From Acetobacteraceae bacterium (GTDB lineage: Bacteria; Pseudomonadota; Alphaproteobacteria; Acetobacterales; Acetobacteraceae), in NCBI GenBank assembly GCA_027340195.1, contig DAHWNE010000353.1:1-5555 (forward strand): a stretch of DNA of 5,555 nt, read 5' to 3'. Numbering within the stretch: position 1 is the stretch's first letter; every line of letters begins with the position of its first letter. Below are positions 1 to 5,555 of this stretch, piece after piece. A program made the translations under genes and the position numbers. A model generated the notes under the pieces. The model searched no databases. It had not been told where the DNA came from and worked only from the letters and a program-made list of their open reading frames with translations.

Positions 1-940
1 CGGCGAGTTCGGCCCGCAACGCGGATACCATGGCACTCAGCGCGGCGATCCGGCCTTCCTCCGCCGGCGGCGCGGCCGGCGGCGCGAGATCCTCCACCGC
101 CGCCGTCGCGTGCGCCCGCGCGATCGGCGCCAGCTGCACCGCGCAGGCGGCGCGCAGGCCGGCGCAGATGGCGCCGAACGCCGCCGCGCCGTCCAGCCCG
201 CGCTCCTCCTCCCAGCTCTTGAGCCGGTCGATCAGGTCGTAGCTGGCGCGCAGCAGCGCCACCGCCTGGGTCGGGTCGTCGCCGGCGGCGGCGGGGCGGG
301 CGTTGCACCAGCGGGCGATGCTGTCCCGGGCGAAGCCGGCCAGGTCGCGCCGCTCCAGCCCCACCCGGGCGCGATCGGGGCGAGAGGTGTAGCGATTGGT
401 CTTCTCCACCCAATCCGCCACCGACCGGTGCGAGAGGTGATGGATCACGCCCTCCGACGGCGGCACCTGCCAGGGCGTCGCGCGGGGATGGAGGCCGGCA
501 TGGATGGTGGCTTCGAAGCGCACCGCGCCGCGACGGAACAGCCTCGGGTGGAACTCCGGCCAGTAATAGGCGCCGGGACCGTGGAATCCCATGATGTATT
601 CCCGCCGCGCCAGCGCATAGACCTCGGCGCGCGGGGCGGCGCGCTCGGCATCGATGAAGCGCGCCAGACCCGGATCGAGGCATTCGTCGTCGTCCAGCAG
701 CAGCACCCAGTCGCCGCTGCTCTGCGCCACCGCGAAGCCGCGGGTTTCCTCCACCGTCGGCGTCCACGGCACGCGGATCACCCGATCGGCCAGCCCCAGC
801 GCGCGGGTCGCGGTGCCGTCGGTGGAGGATTTGTCCACCAGCACCACCTGATCGGCGAACGACAGGGCGCCGAGGCAGGTCTCGATGGCCCAGGCGCGGT
901 TGCAGCTGATGACGACGGCACTCAGGGTTTCGCGGGGCAT
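1..940 (-). CDS. Glycosyltransferase family 2 (LgtF/WaaE-like), 3' end outside the window
   Basis: This is an open frame of 313 codons, read on the minus strand from ATG at 940-938 and still open at base 1. It is a GT-A fold enzyme, probably moving a sugar from a nucleotide-sugar donor onto LPS core or another surface glycan at the cytoplasmic face. The N-terminal beta strand and nucleotide-binding segment is residues 7-42 (AVVISCNRAW, then VDKSSTDGT, close to the usual VDSGSTDGT). The metal-binding DxD motif is D83-D84-D85-E86. Residues 107-151 (YALARREYIMGF, FHPRLFRRGAVRFEATIHAGLH) match the acceptor-side part of the beta-1,4-glucosyltransferase-like subgroup. From about residue 294 a short heptad-like helix begins. 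No Shine-Dalgarno lies at normal spacing before the ATG. An in-frame GTG at 955 has GGAG three bases upstream and is an alternative start. The fold assignment is firm; the donor and acceptor are unknown. Confidence 0.88.
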   Translation of the reverse strand, partial: MPRETLSAVVISCNRAWAIETCLGALSFADQVVLVDKSSTDGTATRALGLADRVIRVPWTPTVEETRGFAVAQSSGDWVLLLDDDECLDPGLARFIDAERAAPRAEVYALARREYIMGFHGPGAYYWPEFHPRLFRRGAVRFEATIHAGLHPRATPWQVPPSEGVIHHLSHRSVADWVEKTNRYTSRPDRARVGLERRDLAGFARDSIARWCNARPAAAGDDPTQAVALLRASYDLIDRLKSWEEERGLDGAAAFGAICAGLRAACAVQLAPIARAHATAAVEDLAPPAAPPAEEGRIAALSAMVSALRAELA

Positions 941-946
941 GGCGCC

Positions 947-960
947 AGCAGACACCTGCT
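947..960. repeat. Perfect inverted repeat AGCAG-ACAC-CTGCT in the divergent gap
   Basis: Two 5-base arms (947-951 and 956-960) flank a 4-base spacer. The repeat starts 7 bases upstream of the glycosyltransferase ATG, in the 70-bp gap between two divergent genes. It could be an operator half-site pair, or a small RNA hairpin in the glycosyltransferase leader, where it would cover the alternative GTG start at 955-953. A 5-base arm arises easily by chance, so a function is only a suggestion. I could not identify -35/-10 elements with confidence in this gap. Confidence 0.3.
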
Positions 961-1010
961 CCGGTAAACGCGGCGTTGATGCGCGGGGCCGGGGCGGGCA
1001 AGCTGGGCCG

Positions 1011-2351
1011 ATGCGTCTCTCCCTCTGGCCCCGCAGCCTCGCCGCCCGCACCGCGCTGGTGCTGGTGGCCGGCCTGTTCCTGGTGCAGGGCGCGGCCCTC
1101 AGCCTGCACGCCTGGGACCGGATCGACCTGCTGCGGCTGGAACAGGCGCGCGGCCTCGCGTTCCGGGTGATGGCGGTCTATCGCACCGTGATCGCGGTGC
1201 CGAAGGACGACCGCGAAGCGGTGCTGGCCGGGTTTCCGCATCCGCCCGGCGTCGTCATGCGCCTGGCCGACGCGCCGTCGGTGCGGCTGCCGCCGGCGCC
1301 GTTCTGGGTGCAGCGGCTGCTGCGGGTGAATCTCGCGCTGGCGCCGTTGCCGCCGCGGCTGCGCCCGCGCCGCATCGTCATCCGCGGCGGCCTGATCCCC
1401 GGCCGGGTGGCGGTGGGGATGCGGCTGCCCGATGACGGGCGGTGGCTCGACGTCACCACCCCGGTGCCGCCGTTGCGCCCGTGGCGCTCGCCCGGGTTCC
1501 TGTGGGCGTTCGGGCTGATGATGGCGGTTTCGCTGGCGCTGTCGCTGTGGGCGGTGCGCCGCCTGACCGCGCCCCTGCGCACCCTGGCCGCCGCCGCCGA
1601 CGCGCTGGGGCGCGACGTGAACGCGCCCCCCTTGCCCGAGGACGGGCCGACCGAGATCGCCACCGCCGCCCGCGCCTTCAACACCATGGCCGCGCGCATC
1701 CGCCGCTTCGTGCAGGATCGGACCGAACTGCTGGCCGCGATCGGCCACGACCTGCGCACCCCGATCACCCGCCTCAAGCTGCGCGCCGAGTTCATCGAGG
1801 ACGAGGAGCAGGGGCGCAAGTTCCTGGCCGATCTGGACGAGCTGGAAACGATGGTCTCGGCCACGCTGGCCTTCGCCCGCGACGCGCGCGACGGCGAACC
1901 GGTGGTGAGCCTGGATCTGGCCGAGTTGCTGCGCACCGTGCTGGACGAGGCCGCCGACGCCCGCCCGGAGGCGGCGGAGGCGGTCGCCTATTCCGGCCCC
2001 GCGCATCTGACGTTTCGCGGCCGCACCCTGGCGCTGAAGCGCGCCTTCGCCAACCTGGTCGGCAATGCGCTCGCCTATGGCGGCGCGGCGCGGCTGTCCC
2101 TGCACCCGCCCGACGCCACCGGCACCGTCACGGTGGAGATCGAGGATGACGGCCCGGGGATTCCCCCCGGCGAGCTCGAGGCGGTGTTCGAGCCGTTCCG
2201 CCGCGGCGAACCGAGCCGCAACAAGGAAACCGGCGGCGTGGGTCTCGGGCTGCCGATCGTCCGCAACATCCTGCGCGCGCATGGCGGCGACGTGAGCCTG
2301 GCGAATCGGACCCCGCGCGGGTTGCGCGCGACGGTGCGGCTGCCGGGGTAG
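1011..2351 (+). CDS. Transmembrane sensor histidine kinase, EnvZ-like, no adjacent response regulator
   Basis: This 446-residue inner-membrane kinase should autophosphorylate on His and pass the phosphate to an OmpR-type regulator. Membrane segments lie at about 13-33 and 161-182. They enclose a periplasmic sensor region of about 125 residues, rich in proline and arginine, that I do not recognise. A HAMP linker follows (about 183-235, starting [18 protein letters not shown]). The dimerisation domain carries the phospho-acceptor H246 in [17 protein letters not shown], the EnvZ/RisS type of H-box. The ATPase domain has an N-box (N348, N352), G1 (DDGPGIP, 379-385), F-box (FEPF, 393-396) and G2 ([10 protein letters not shown], from 408), so all catalytic motifs are present. 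I chose ATG 1011 because the membrane-anchor start ([14 protein letters not shown]) follows directly. The frame is open further upstream to 885, but that stretch overlaps the divergent glycosyltransferase. The ribosome binding site is weak. No response regulator lies on either side. Confidence 0.93.
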   Translation: MRLSLWPRSLAARTALVLVAGLFLVQGAALSLHAWDRIDLLRLEQARGLAFRVMAVYRTVIAVPKDDREAVLAGFPHPPGVVMRLADAPSVRLPPAPFWVQRLLRVNLALAPLPPRLRPRRIVIRGGLIPGRVAVGMRLPDDGRWLDVTTPVPPLRPWRSPGFLWAFGLMMAVSLALSLWAVRRLTAPLRTLAAAADALGRDVNAPPLPEDGPTEIATAARAFNTMAARIRRFVQDRTELLAAIGHDLRTPITRLKLRAEFIEDEEQGRKFLADLDELETMVSATLAFARDARDGEPVVSLDLAELLRTVLDEAADARPEAAEAVAYSGPAHLTFRGRTLALKRAFANLVGNALAYGGAARLSLHPPDATGTVTVEIEDDGPGIPPGELEAVFEPFRRGEPSRNKETGGVGLGLPIVRNILRAHGGDVSLANRTPRGLRATVRLPG

Positions 2352-2412
2352 CCTGCCGCCCGCGCCCCGCGACAGGCGCGCCGATCCGCCGTAAACCCGA
2401 TCCCGCATCGCC

Positions 2413-2419
2413 GGAGGAG
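2413..2419 (+). promoter_or_regulatory. Strong Shine-Dalgarno GGAGGAG that fixes a TTG start
   Basis: GGAGGAG ends 6 bases before the TTG at 2426-2428. The next in-frame ATG would fall well inside the protein, after the FAD-binding GxGxxG motif, so the TTG is the real start. The site partly overlaps an 8-base palindrome, GGAGCTCC (2416-2423). Confidence 0.85.
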
Positions 2420-2425
2420 CTCCGC

Positions 2426-3529
2426 TTGGATCAACTGGACTGCGTCATCGCCGGCGCCGGCGTCATCGGTCTCGCCGTCGCCCGCGCCCTCGCCCGCGCC
2501 GGGCGCGAGGTGCTGGTGCTGGAGGCGGCCGAGGCGATCGGCACCGAAACCTCCTCGCGCAATTCGGAGGTGATCCATGCCGGCATCTACTACCCCGCCG
2601 ACAGCCTGATGGCCCGGTTCTGTGTCGCCGGCCGCCGCGCGCTCTACGCGTTCTGCCGCGACCGCGGCGTGCCGCATCGCAACTGCGGCAAGCTCATCGT
2701 CGCCACCTCCGCCGACGAGGACGCCCGCCTCGCCGGCATCAAGGCGCGCGCCGAGGCCAACGGCGTCGAAGGCATGCGCGTCCTGACCGCCGCCGAGGCG
2801 CGGGCGATGGAGCCGGCGCTCGCCTGCACCTCGGCGCTGCTGTCACCGGCGACCGGCATCATCGACAGCCACGCCTATATGCTCGCCCTGCAAGGGGAGG
2901 CCGAGGCGGCGGGCGCCGCCGTGGTGTTCCATGCCCCGGTCGAGTCCGCGCGCGCGGTGCCGGGCGGGATGGAGCTGCGGACCGGCGGCGCCGAGCCGAT
3001 GACCCTGGGCTGCCGGTTGTTCGTCAACGCCGCCGGACTGCACGCGCCGGCGCTGGCGCGCCGCATCGACGGGCTGGCGGCGGCGCATGTGCCCACCGCC
3101 TACTACGCCAAGGGCAATTATTTCACCTTGTCCGGGCGCTCGCCGTTCTCGCGCCTGATCTACCCGGTGCCGGTTCCGGGGGGGCTCGGCGTGCATCTGA
3201 CCATCGATCTCGGCGGGCAGGCGCGGTTCGGGCCGGATGTCGAATGGGTGGACCAGCTGGACTACCGCGTCGATCCGCGCCGCGCCGACGGGTTCTACGC
3301 CGCGGTGCGCCGCTACTGGCCCGGGCTGCGGGACGGCGCGCTGCAGCCGGGTTATGCCGGGATCCGCCCGAAGATCGTCCCGCGCGGCGCGCCGGCGCAG
3401 GATTTCGTGATCCAGGGGCCGCGCGAACACGGGCTGCCGGGGCTCATCAACCTGTTCGGGATCGAATCGCCGGGCCTCACCGCCTCGCTGGCGCTGGCCG
3501 ATCACGTTGCGGCGATCGCGGCGGAATAG
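2426..3529 (+). CDS. FAD-dependent oxidoreductase, L-2-hydroxyglutarate oxidase (LhgO/L2HGDH) family
   Basis: This 367-residue DAO-fold flavoprotein would oxidise a small 2-hydroxy acid or related compound, passing electrons to oxygen or a quinone. The N-terminal dinucleotide-binding motif is G10-A-G12-V-I-G15, followed by the acidic end of strand 2 ([11 protein letters not shown]). The family signature is [15 protein letters not shown] (43-57), then a [13 protein letters not shown] segment and [10 protein letters not shown] (86-95). Later family blocks are [31 protein letters not shown] (starting at 229, seen in two adjacent pieces) and the C-terminal flavin-contact segment [16 protein letters not shown] (345-360). 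E. coli LhgO is a little over 400 residues, so this is a short form, apparently missing sequence between the substrate-domain block and the C-terminal flavin segment. Family membership is secure. The substrate is not: short alphaproteobacterial members are usually annotated only as NAD(P)/FAD-dependent oxidoreductases. It lies 74 bases after the kinase gene on the same strand, with no functional link apparent. Confidence 0.88.
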   Translation: MDQLDCVIAGAGVIGLAVARALARAGREVLVLEAAEAIGTETSSRNSEVIHAGIYYPADSLMARFCVAGRRALYAFCRDRGVPHRNCGKLIVATSADEDARLAGIKARAEANGVEGMRVLTAAEARAMEPALACTSALLSPATGIIDSHAYMLALQGEAEAAGAAVVFHAPVESARAVPGGMELRTGGAEPMTLGCRLFVNAAGLHAPALARRIDGLAAAHVPTAYYAKGNYFTLSGRSPFSRLIYPVPVPGGLGVHLTIDLGGQARFGPDVEWVDQLDYRVDPRRADGFYAAVRRYWPGLRDGALQPGYAGIRPKIVPRGAPAQDFVIQGPREHGLPGLINLFGIESPGLTASLALADHVAAIAAE

Positions 3530-3540
3530 CGCGCGCCCGG

Positions 3541-3564
3541 TCAATATGGCGCAATCGTAATGGC
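3541..3564 (+). promoter_or_regulatory. AT-rich island with repeated ATGGC, possible promoter/operator region of the MarR gene
   Basis: In the 192-bp non-coding stretch 3530-3721, this short segment is more than half A/T, while its surroundings are strongly G/C. It contains ATGGC twice (3546-3550 and 3560-3564, 14 bases apart), each preceded by an AT-rich run. A local AT island upstream of a regulator gene is where a promoter would be expected, but I find no -35/-10 pair at proper spacing. If transcription starts here, the regulator mRNA would have a leader of roughly 150 bases. The rest of the gap is GC-rich and without a clear gene. Confidence 0.25.
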
Positions 3565-3620
3565 TCGGCAGCCCCCCCGATAGGCCCGCGCGCCCATATC
3601 TCCGTCACCGGCGCATCGTT

Positions 3621-3634
3621 CCGCCGCAAGGCGG
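3621..3634 (+). other. Small GC hairpin CCGCC-GCAA-GGCGG with a GNRA loop, MarR gene leader
   Basis: The perfect 5-bp stem (3621-3625 with 3630-3634) closes a GCAA tetraloop, a stabilising RNA loop class. There is no T-run after it, so it is not a typical intrinsic terminator for the oxidoreductase gene ending at 3529. It may be a structural element of a long leader or chance in GC-rich DNA. Confidence 0.25.
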
Positions 3635-3707
3635 CCGGCGCAGGCGGGCCCGGCGCTGCTTCCCCCCTGGCAGCGTCCGGCCTCGCCCCGCCGGCCAACG
3701 CCCTTTC

Positions 3708-3713
3708 GGAAGG
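3708..3713 (+). promoter_or_regulatory. Ribosome binding site GGAAGG for the MarR-type gene
   Basis: GGAAGG lies 8 bases before ATG 3722 and supports that start. The preceding CCTT (3702-3705) can pair with AAGG (3710-3713) around a TCGG loop, which would weakly cover the site. The 4-bp stem is too short to claim control. Confidence 0.6.
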
Positions 3714-3721
3714 CCAGGCTC

Positions 3722-4111
3722 ATGAGTGCCACGCACAACCCGGACGCCCTGCTCGCCATCCTGCGCGAAACCATTGTCGGCTTGGTCCGTCGGGACGGGG
3801 CCGATCTCTCGGCCCGGCAGATGGCCGTGTTCCTCACCTGCTACCAGGAAACCACGCCGCAGACCGTGCGCGGCCTGGCCGCCGCACTCGAGATTTCCAA
3901 GCCCGCCGTCACCCGCGCGCTGGATCGGCTGGCCGGATTCGATCTGATCGCCCGCAAGCCGGACCCGGCGGATCGGCGCAGCGTGCTGATCGCCCGCACC
4001 CCGGGCGGAGCGGCCTTCGCGCGCGAGCTGCGCAGCCTGCTGCGGGCCGCCGCCGCCCCGCGGCCCGCCAGTGCCTCGCGCGCCCGCGCCGAGGCCCACG
4101 CCACGCACTGA
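3722..4111 (+). CDS. Short MarR-family winged-helix transcriptional regulator
   Basis: This 129-residue protein matches the MarR winged-helix core. An N-terminal helix (about 8-24) leads to LSARQMAVFLTCYQ (29-42). The helix-turn-helix follows at about 47-72 (TVRGLAAALEISKPAVTRALDRL), with the recognition helix around SKPAVTRALDRL. The beta-wing is at about 77-92, with the family-typical D-P-A-D-R-R motif at 81-86. MarR proteins usually have 140-170 residues and dimerise through the first and last helices. Here the last helix is short and passes into an Ala/Arg/Pro-rich tail (from about 109), so dimerisation may differ. The gene stops 39 bases before the lytic transglycosylase on the same strand and may share its transcript, suggesting autoregulation or control of the cell-wall genes. 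Ligand and targets are unknown. Confidence 0.88.
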   Translation: MSATHNPDALLAILRETIVGLVRRDGADLSARQMAVFLTCYQETTPQTVRGLAAALEISKPAVTRALDRLAGFDLIARKPDPADRRSVLIARTPGGAAFARELRSLLRAAAAPRPASASRARAEAHATH

Positions 4112-4112
4112 C

Positions 4113-4147
4113 CGTGGCGGAACGCGGCCGGGCGTGGCAGAACCCGG
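4113..4147 (+). repeat. Tandem imperfect 15-bp direct repeat before the transglycosylase start
   Basis: CGTGGCGGAACGCGG (4113-4127) and CGTGGCAGAACCCGG (4133-4147) match at 13 of 15 positions. They are offset by 20 bases, about two DNA helix turns. The pair fills nearly the whole 39-base gap between the MarR stop codon and the transglycosylase ATG. A regulator binding twice on the same helix face would need this spacing. It could also be a small local duplication. No normal Shine-Dalgarno is visible in this gap. Confidence 0.55.
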
Positions 4148-4150
4148 GTC

Positions 4151-5092
4151 ATGCTGACCCGCCGCGCCCTTGCCGCCGCTCTTCCGGTCGCGCTGGCCGT
4201 TCCTCCGGCCGCCGCCGCTGAAGTCGGCTTCCCCGCCTTCCTCGCCCGCCTGCGCGCCGAGGCCGCCGGCCGCGGCATCAGGCCCGCCGTGCTGGACCAG
4301 GCGCTGTCCGGCCTGCGGCCCGACCCCACGGTGCTGCAACGCGACCGCCACCAGCCCGAATTCACCATGACCTGGGCGCGGTACCGCCATCTGCTGGTCA
4401 CCCCGGCGCGCATCGCCGCGGGCAAACAGGCGTTCCGGGCCCATCGCGGCCTGTTCCGGCAGGTGGCGGATCGGTTCGGCGTCGACCCGGCACCGATCCT
4501 GGGCATCTGGGGCATCGAATCGAACTACGGGGCCACCACCGGCGATTTCCACGTCATCGACGCCCTGGCCACGCTGGCCTGGGGCAGCGACCGCGGCGGG
4601 TTCTTCCGCGCCCAGCTGTTGGACGCGCTGCACATCCTCAATGACGGCGATATCGGCGTCGCCGCCATGACCGGCTCCTGGGCCGGGGCGATGGGGCAGC
4701 CGCAATTCATGCCCAGCGCCTATCTGCGCTACGCGGTCGATATCACCGGCTCCGGGCGGCGCAACATCTGGACCAGCGTGCCGGACGTGATCGCTTCCAT
4801 CGCCAACTACCTGGCCCGGTCCGGCTGGCGACGCGGGCAGGCCTGGGGGGTGGCGGCGCGCGCGCCGGCGGATCTGGCCGCGTCGGGCGCGCGGGATGCG
4901 GCGGCATGGCGGCGGGACGGCGTGGTGGCCGACGGCGTGCCCCCGCCCGGTCCCCTGCGGCTGGTGCGCCCGGCCGGCGCGGACGGCCCGGCGTTTCTGG
5001 CGGGGGCGAATTTCGCCGTCATCCGCCGCTACAACCCGTCCGATTTCTATGCCCTGGCGGTGGCCCTGGTCGGGCAGCGGATCGTCGCGTGA
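4151..5092 (+). CDS. Lytic murein transglycosylase, MltB type (SLT_2), exported
   Basis: This 313-residue enzyme cleaves the MurNAc-GlcNAc bond of peptidoglycan in the periplasm, leaving 1,6-anhydroMurNAc ends. The signal peptide is residues 1 to about 23 (MLTRRALAAALPVALAVPPA, then AAAE). It has an Arg pair, LTRR, that loosely recalls a Tat signal, and no lipobox, so a soluble periplasmic form is likely. The catalytic domain carries the putative acid/base E123 in GIWGIESNYG, followed by GSWAGAMGQPQFMPS (175-189) and SIANYLARSGWRRGQAW (216-232), all diagnostic of the MltB family. The C-terminal block ANFAVIRRYNPSDFYALAVALVG closes the domain. There is no C-terminal peptidoglycan-binding domain, which many alphaproteobacterial relatives have. 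The start follows the direct repeat without a clear ribosome binding site, so the ATG is chosen because the signal peptide begins there. The stop overlaps the start of the RlpA-like gene. Confidence 0.93.
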   Translation: MLTRRALAAALPVALAVPPAAAAEVGFPAFLARLRAEAAGRGIRPAVLDQALSGLRPDPTVLQRDRHQPEFTMTWARYRHLLVTPARIAAGKQAFRAHRGLFRQVADRFGVDPAPILGIWGIESNYGATTGDFHVIDALATLAWGSDRGGFFRAQLLDALHILNDGDIGVAAMTGSWAGAMGQPQFMPSAYLRYAVDITGSGRRNIWTSVPDVIASIANYLARSGWRRGQAWGVAARAPADLAASGARDAAAWRRDGVVADGVPPPGPLRLVRPAGADGPAFLAGANFAVIRRYNPSDFYALAVALVGQRIVA

Positions 5093-5555
5093 AACGCTTG
5101 CTCGCGCTGCTGATCGGCCTGTTGCCGGCGGCCTGCCAGTTCGGCGCCGGCGCGCCGCATCCGCACTACGTGGTGGGCGCGCCGTATCAGGCCCAGGGCA
5201 TGTGGCATTATCCCCGGGCGCGGATGACCGCGACCGTCACCGGCCTCGCCGGGGTGCAACCGGGAGATCATTCCGGCCTGACCGCGGATGGCGAGGCCTA
5301 TGATCCCGCCGCCCTGGCCGCGGTCAGCCCCGATCTGCAACTGCCCGCCATCGCCCGGGTCACCGATCTCGCCACCGGCCGGCAGCTGGTGCTGCGGATC
5401 AACGACCGCGGTCCCGCGAACCCGGCCCGTATCCTCGCCCTGACCCCGGCGGCGGCACGCGCGCTCGGCGTCCCGCCCCGGGGCGTGGCGCCGGTGCGGC
5501 TGCGGGTGCTGCCCGGACGCAGCCTGCAAGCGGCGGCCGCGGTGCCGGGCGGGCC
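5089..5555 (+). CDS. rlpA: RlpA-like double-psi beta-barrel protein, 3' end outside the window
   Basis: The frame starts at GTG 5089, sharing GTGA with the transglycosylase stop codon (TGA 5090-5092). It is open for 155 codons to the right edge. RlpA proteins are outer-membrane lipoproteins that cleave glycan strands lacking stem peptides, often at the septum. A hydrophobic N-terminus (3-15) leads to C16 in LLPAACQ, a possible lipobox, but proline is at -3 instead of the usual leucine. Next comes HYVVGAPYQAQGMWHYPR (26-43), typical of alphaproteobacterial RlpA. The barrel core is GLTADGEAYD (63-72, with E69), LPAIARVTDLATGRQLVLRINDRGP (85-109, with D106) and ARILALTPAAARALG (113-127). The family's usual SWYG motif is absent, and the catalytic His position is S80. 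Any C-terminal SPOR domain would lie beyond the window. The family is well supported; enzymatic activity is doubtful. Confidence 0.87.
   Translation, partial: MKRLLALLIGLLPAACQFGAGAPHPHYVVGAPYQAQGMWHYPRARMTATVTGLAGVQPGDHSGLTADGEAYDPAALAAVSPDLQLPAIARVTDLATGRQLVLRINDRGPANPARILALTPAAARALGVPPRGVAPVRLRVLPGRSLQAAAAVPGG

Noticed and set aside
110..967. Long open frame on the plus strand opposite the glycosyltransferase
   Set aside because: Its product is low-complexity, rich in Arg, Ala and Gly, and matches no family. The minus-strand frame has clear GT2 motifs. Antisense open frames are expected in DNA this GC-rich.
885..1010. N-terminal extension of the histidine kinase by 42 residues
   Set aside because: It would overlap the start of the divergent glycosyltransferase, and it encodes no membrane or sensor feature. 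ATG 1011 gives a normal membrane-anchor start.
2352..2376. Possible terminator hairpin CCTG..CAGG directly after the kinase stop codon
   Set aside because: The stem is 4 bp, a C/A mismatch and 3 bp around a 9-base loop, with no T-run. This is too weak to call in GC-rich sequence.
3702..3713. Hairpin CCTT-TCGG-AAGG covering the MarR ribosome binding site
   Set aside because: A 4-bp stem with two A-T pairs is unlikely to be stable enough to control translation, so it is noted only with the binding site.
4151..4220. Tat signal peptide on the transglycosylase
   Set aside because: There is an Arg pair in LTRRAL, but the rest of the twin-arginine consensus (F-L-K) is missing. A standard Sec signal explains the sequence equally well.
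3244..4221. Plus-strand open frame linking the oxidoreductase end to the transglycosylase start
   Set aside because: It is out of frame with three supported genes, and its translation is Arg/Ala/Pro/Gly-rich with no domain signal.
3605..4705. 366-codon open frame on the minus strand across the MarR and transglycosylase genes
   Set aside because: It spans two well-supported genes and a gap on the other strand, with a Gly/Arg/Ala-rich product lacking recognisable motifs. It is a composition artefact.

Overview
The window is very GC-rich and densely coding, with C or G at most third codon positions. Together with the families present, this suggests an alphaproteobacterium, probably in the Rhodospirillales/Acetobacteraceae range. 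That placement rests on base composition and protein resemblance only. No RNA gene, mobile element, CRISPR array or phage-like gene was seen.

Layout, left to right. (1) Positions 1-940, minus strand: a family 2 glycosyltransferase whose 3' end lies beyond the left edge. (2) Positions 941-1010: a 70-bp divergent gap carrying a small perfect inverted repeat. (3) Positions 1011-2351, plus: an EnvZ-like transmembrane sensor histidine kinase with no response regulator beside it. (4) Positions 2426-3529, plus: an FAD-dependent oxidoreductase of the L-2-hydroxyglutarate oxidase family, starting at TTG behind a very strong ribosome binding site. (5) Positions 3530-3721: a 192-bp non-coding stretch with a short AT-rich island and a small hairpin. 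(6) Positions 3722-4111, plus: a short MarR-type winged-helix regulator. (7) Positions 4151-5092, plus: an exported MltB-type lytic murein transglycosylase, preceded by a tandem imperfect 15-bp repeat. (8) Positions 5089-5555, plus: an RlpA-like double-psi beta-barrel protein that overlaps the transglycosylase stop codon and runs off the right edge.

Functional reading. The right third is a cell-wall module: MarR regulator, then lytic transglycosylase, then RlpA, with the last two genes translationally overlapped. The left third is envelope-related: a glycosyltransferase of the LPS-core type, divergent from a membrane sensor kinase. The oxidoreductase between them looks like an independent metabolic gene. 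The observation most worth a second look is in the RlpA-like protein. The position that aligns, without gaps, to the conserved catalytic histidine of RlpA is a serine, while the glutamate and aspartate motifs are kept. This is mostly an ordinary chromosomal region, and I see no evidence for a wholly new system.
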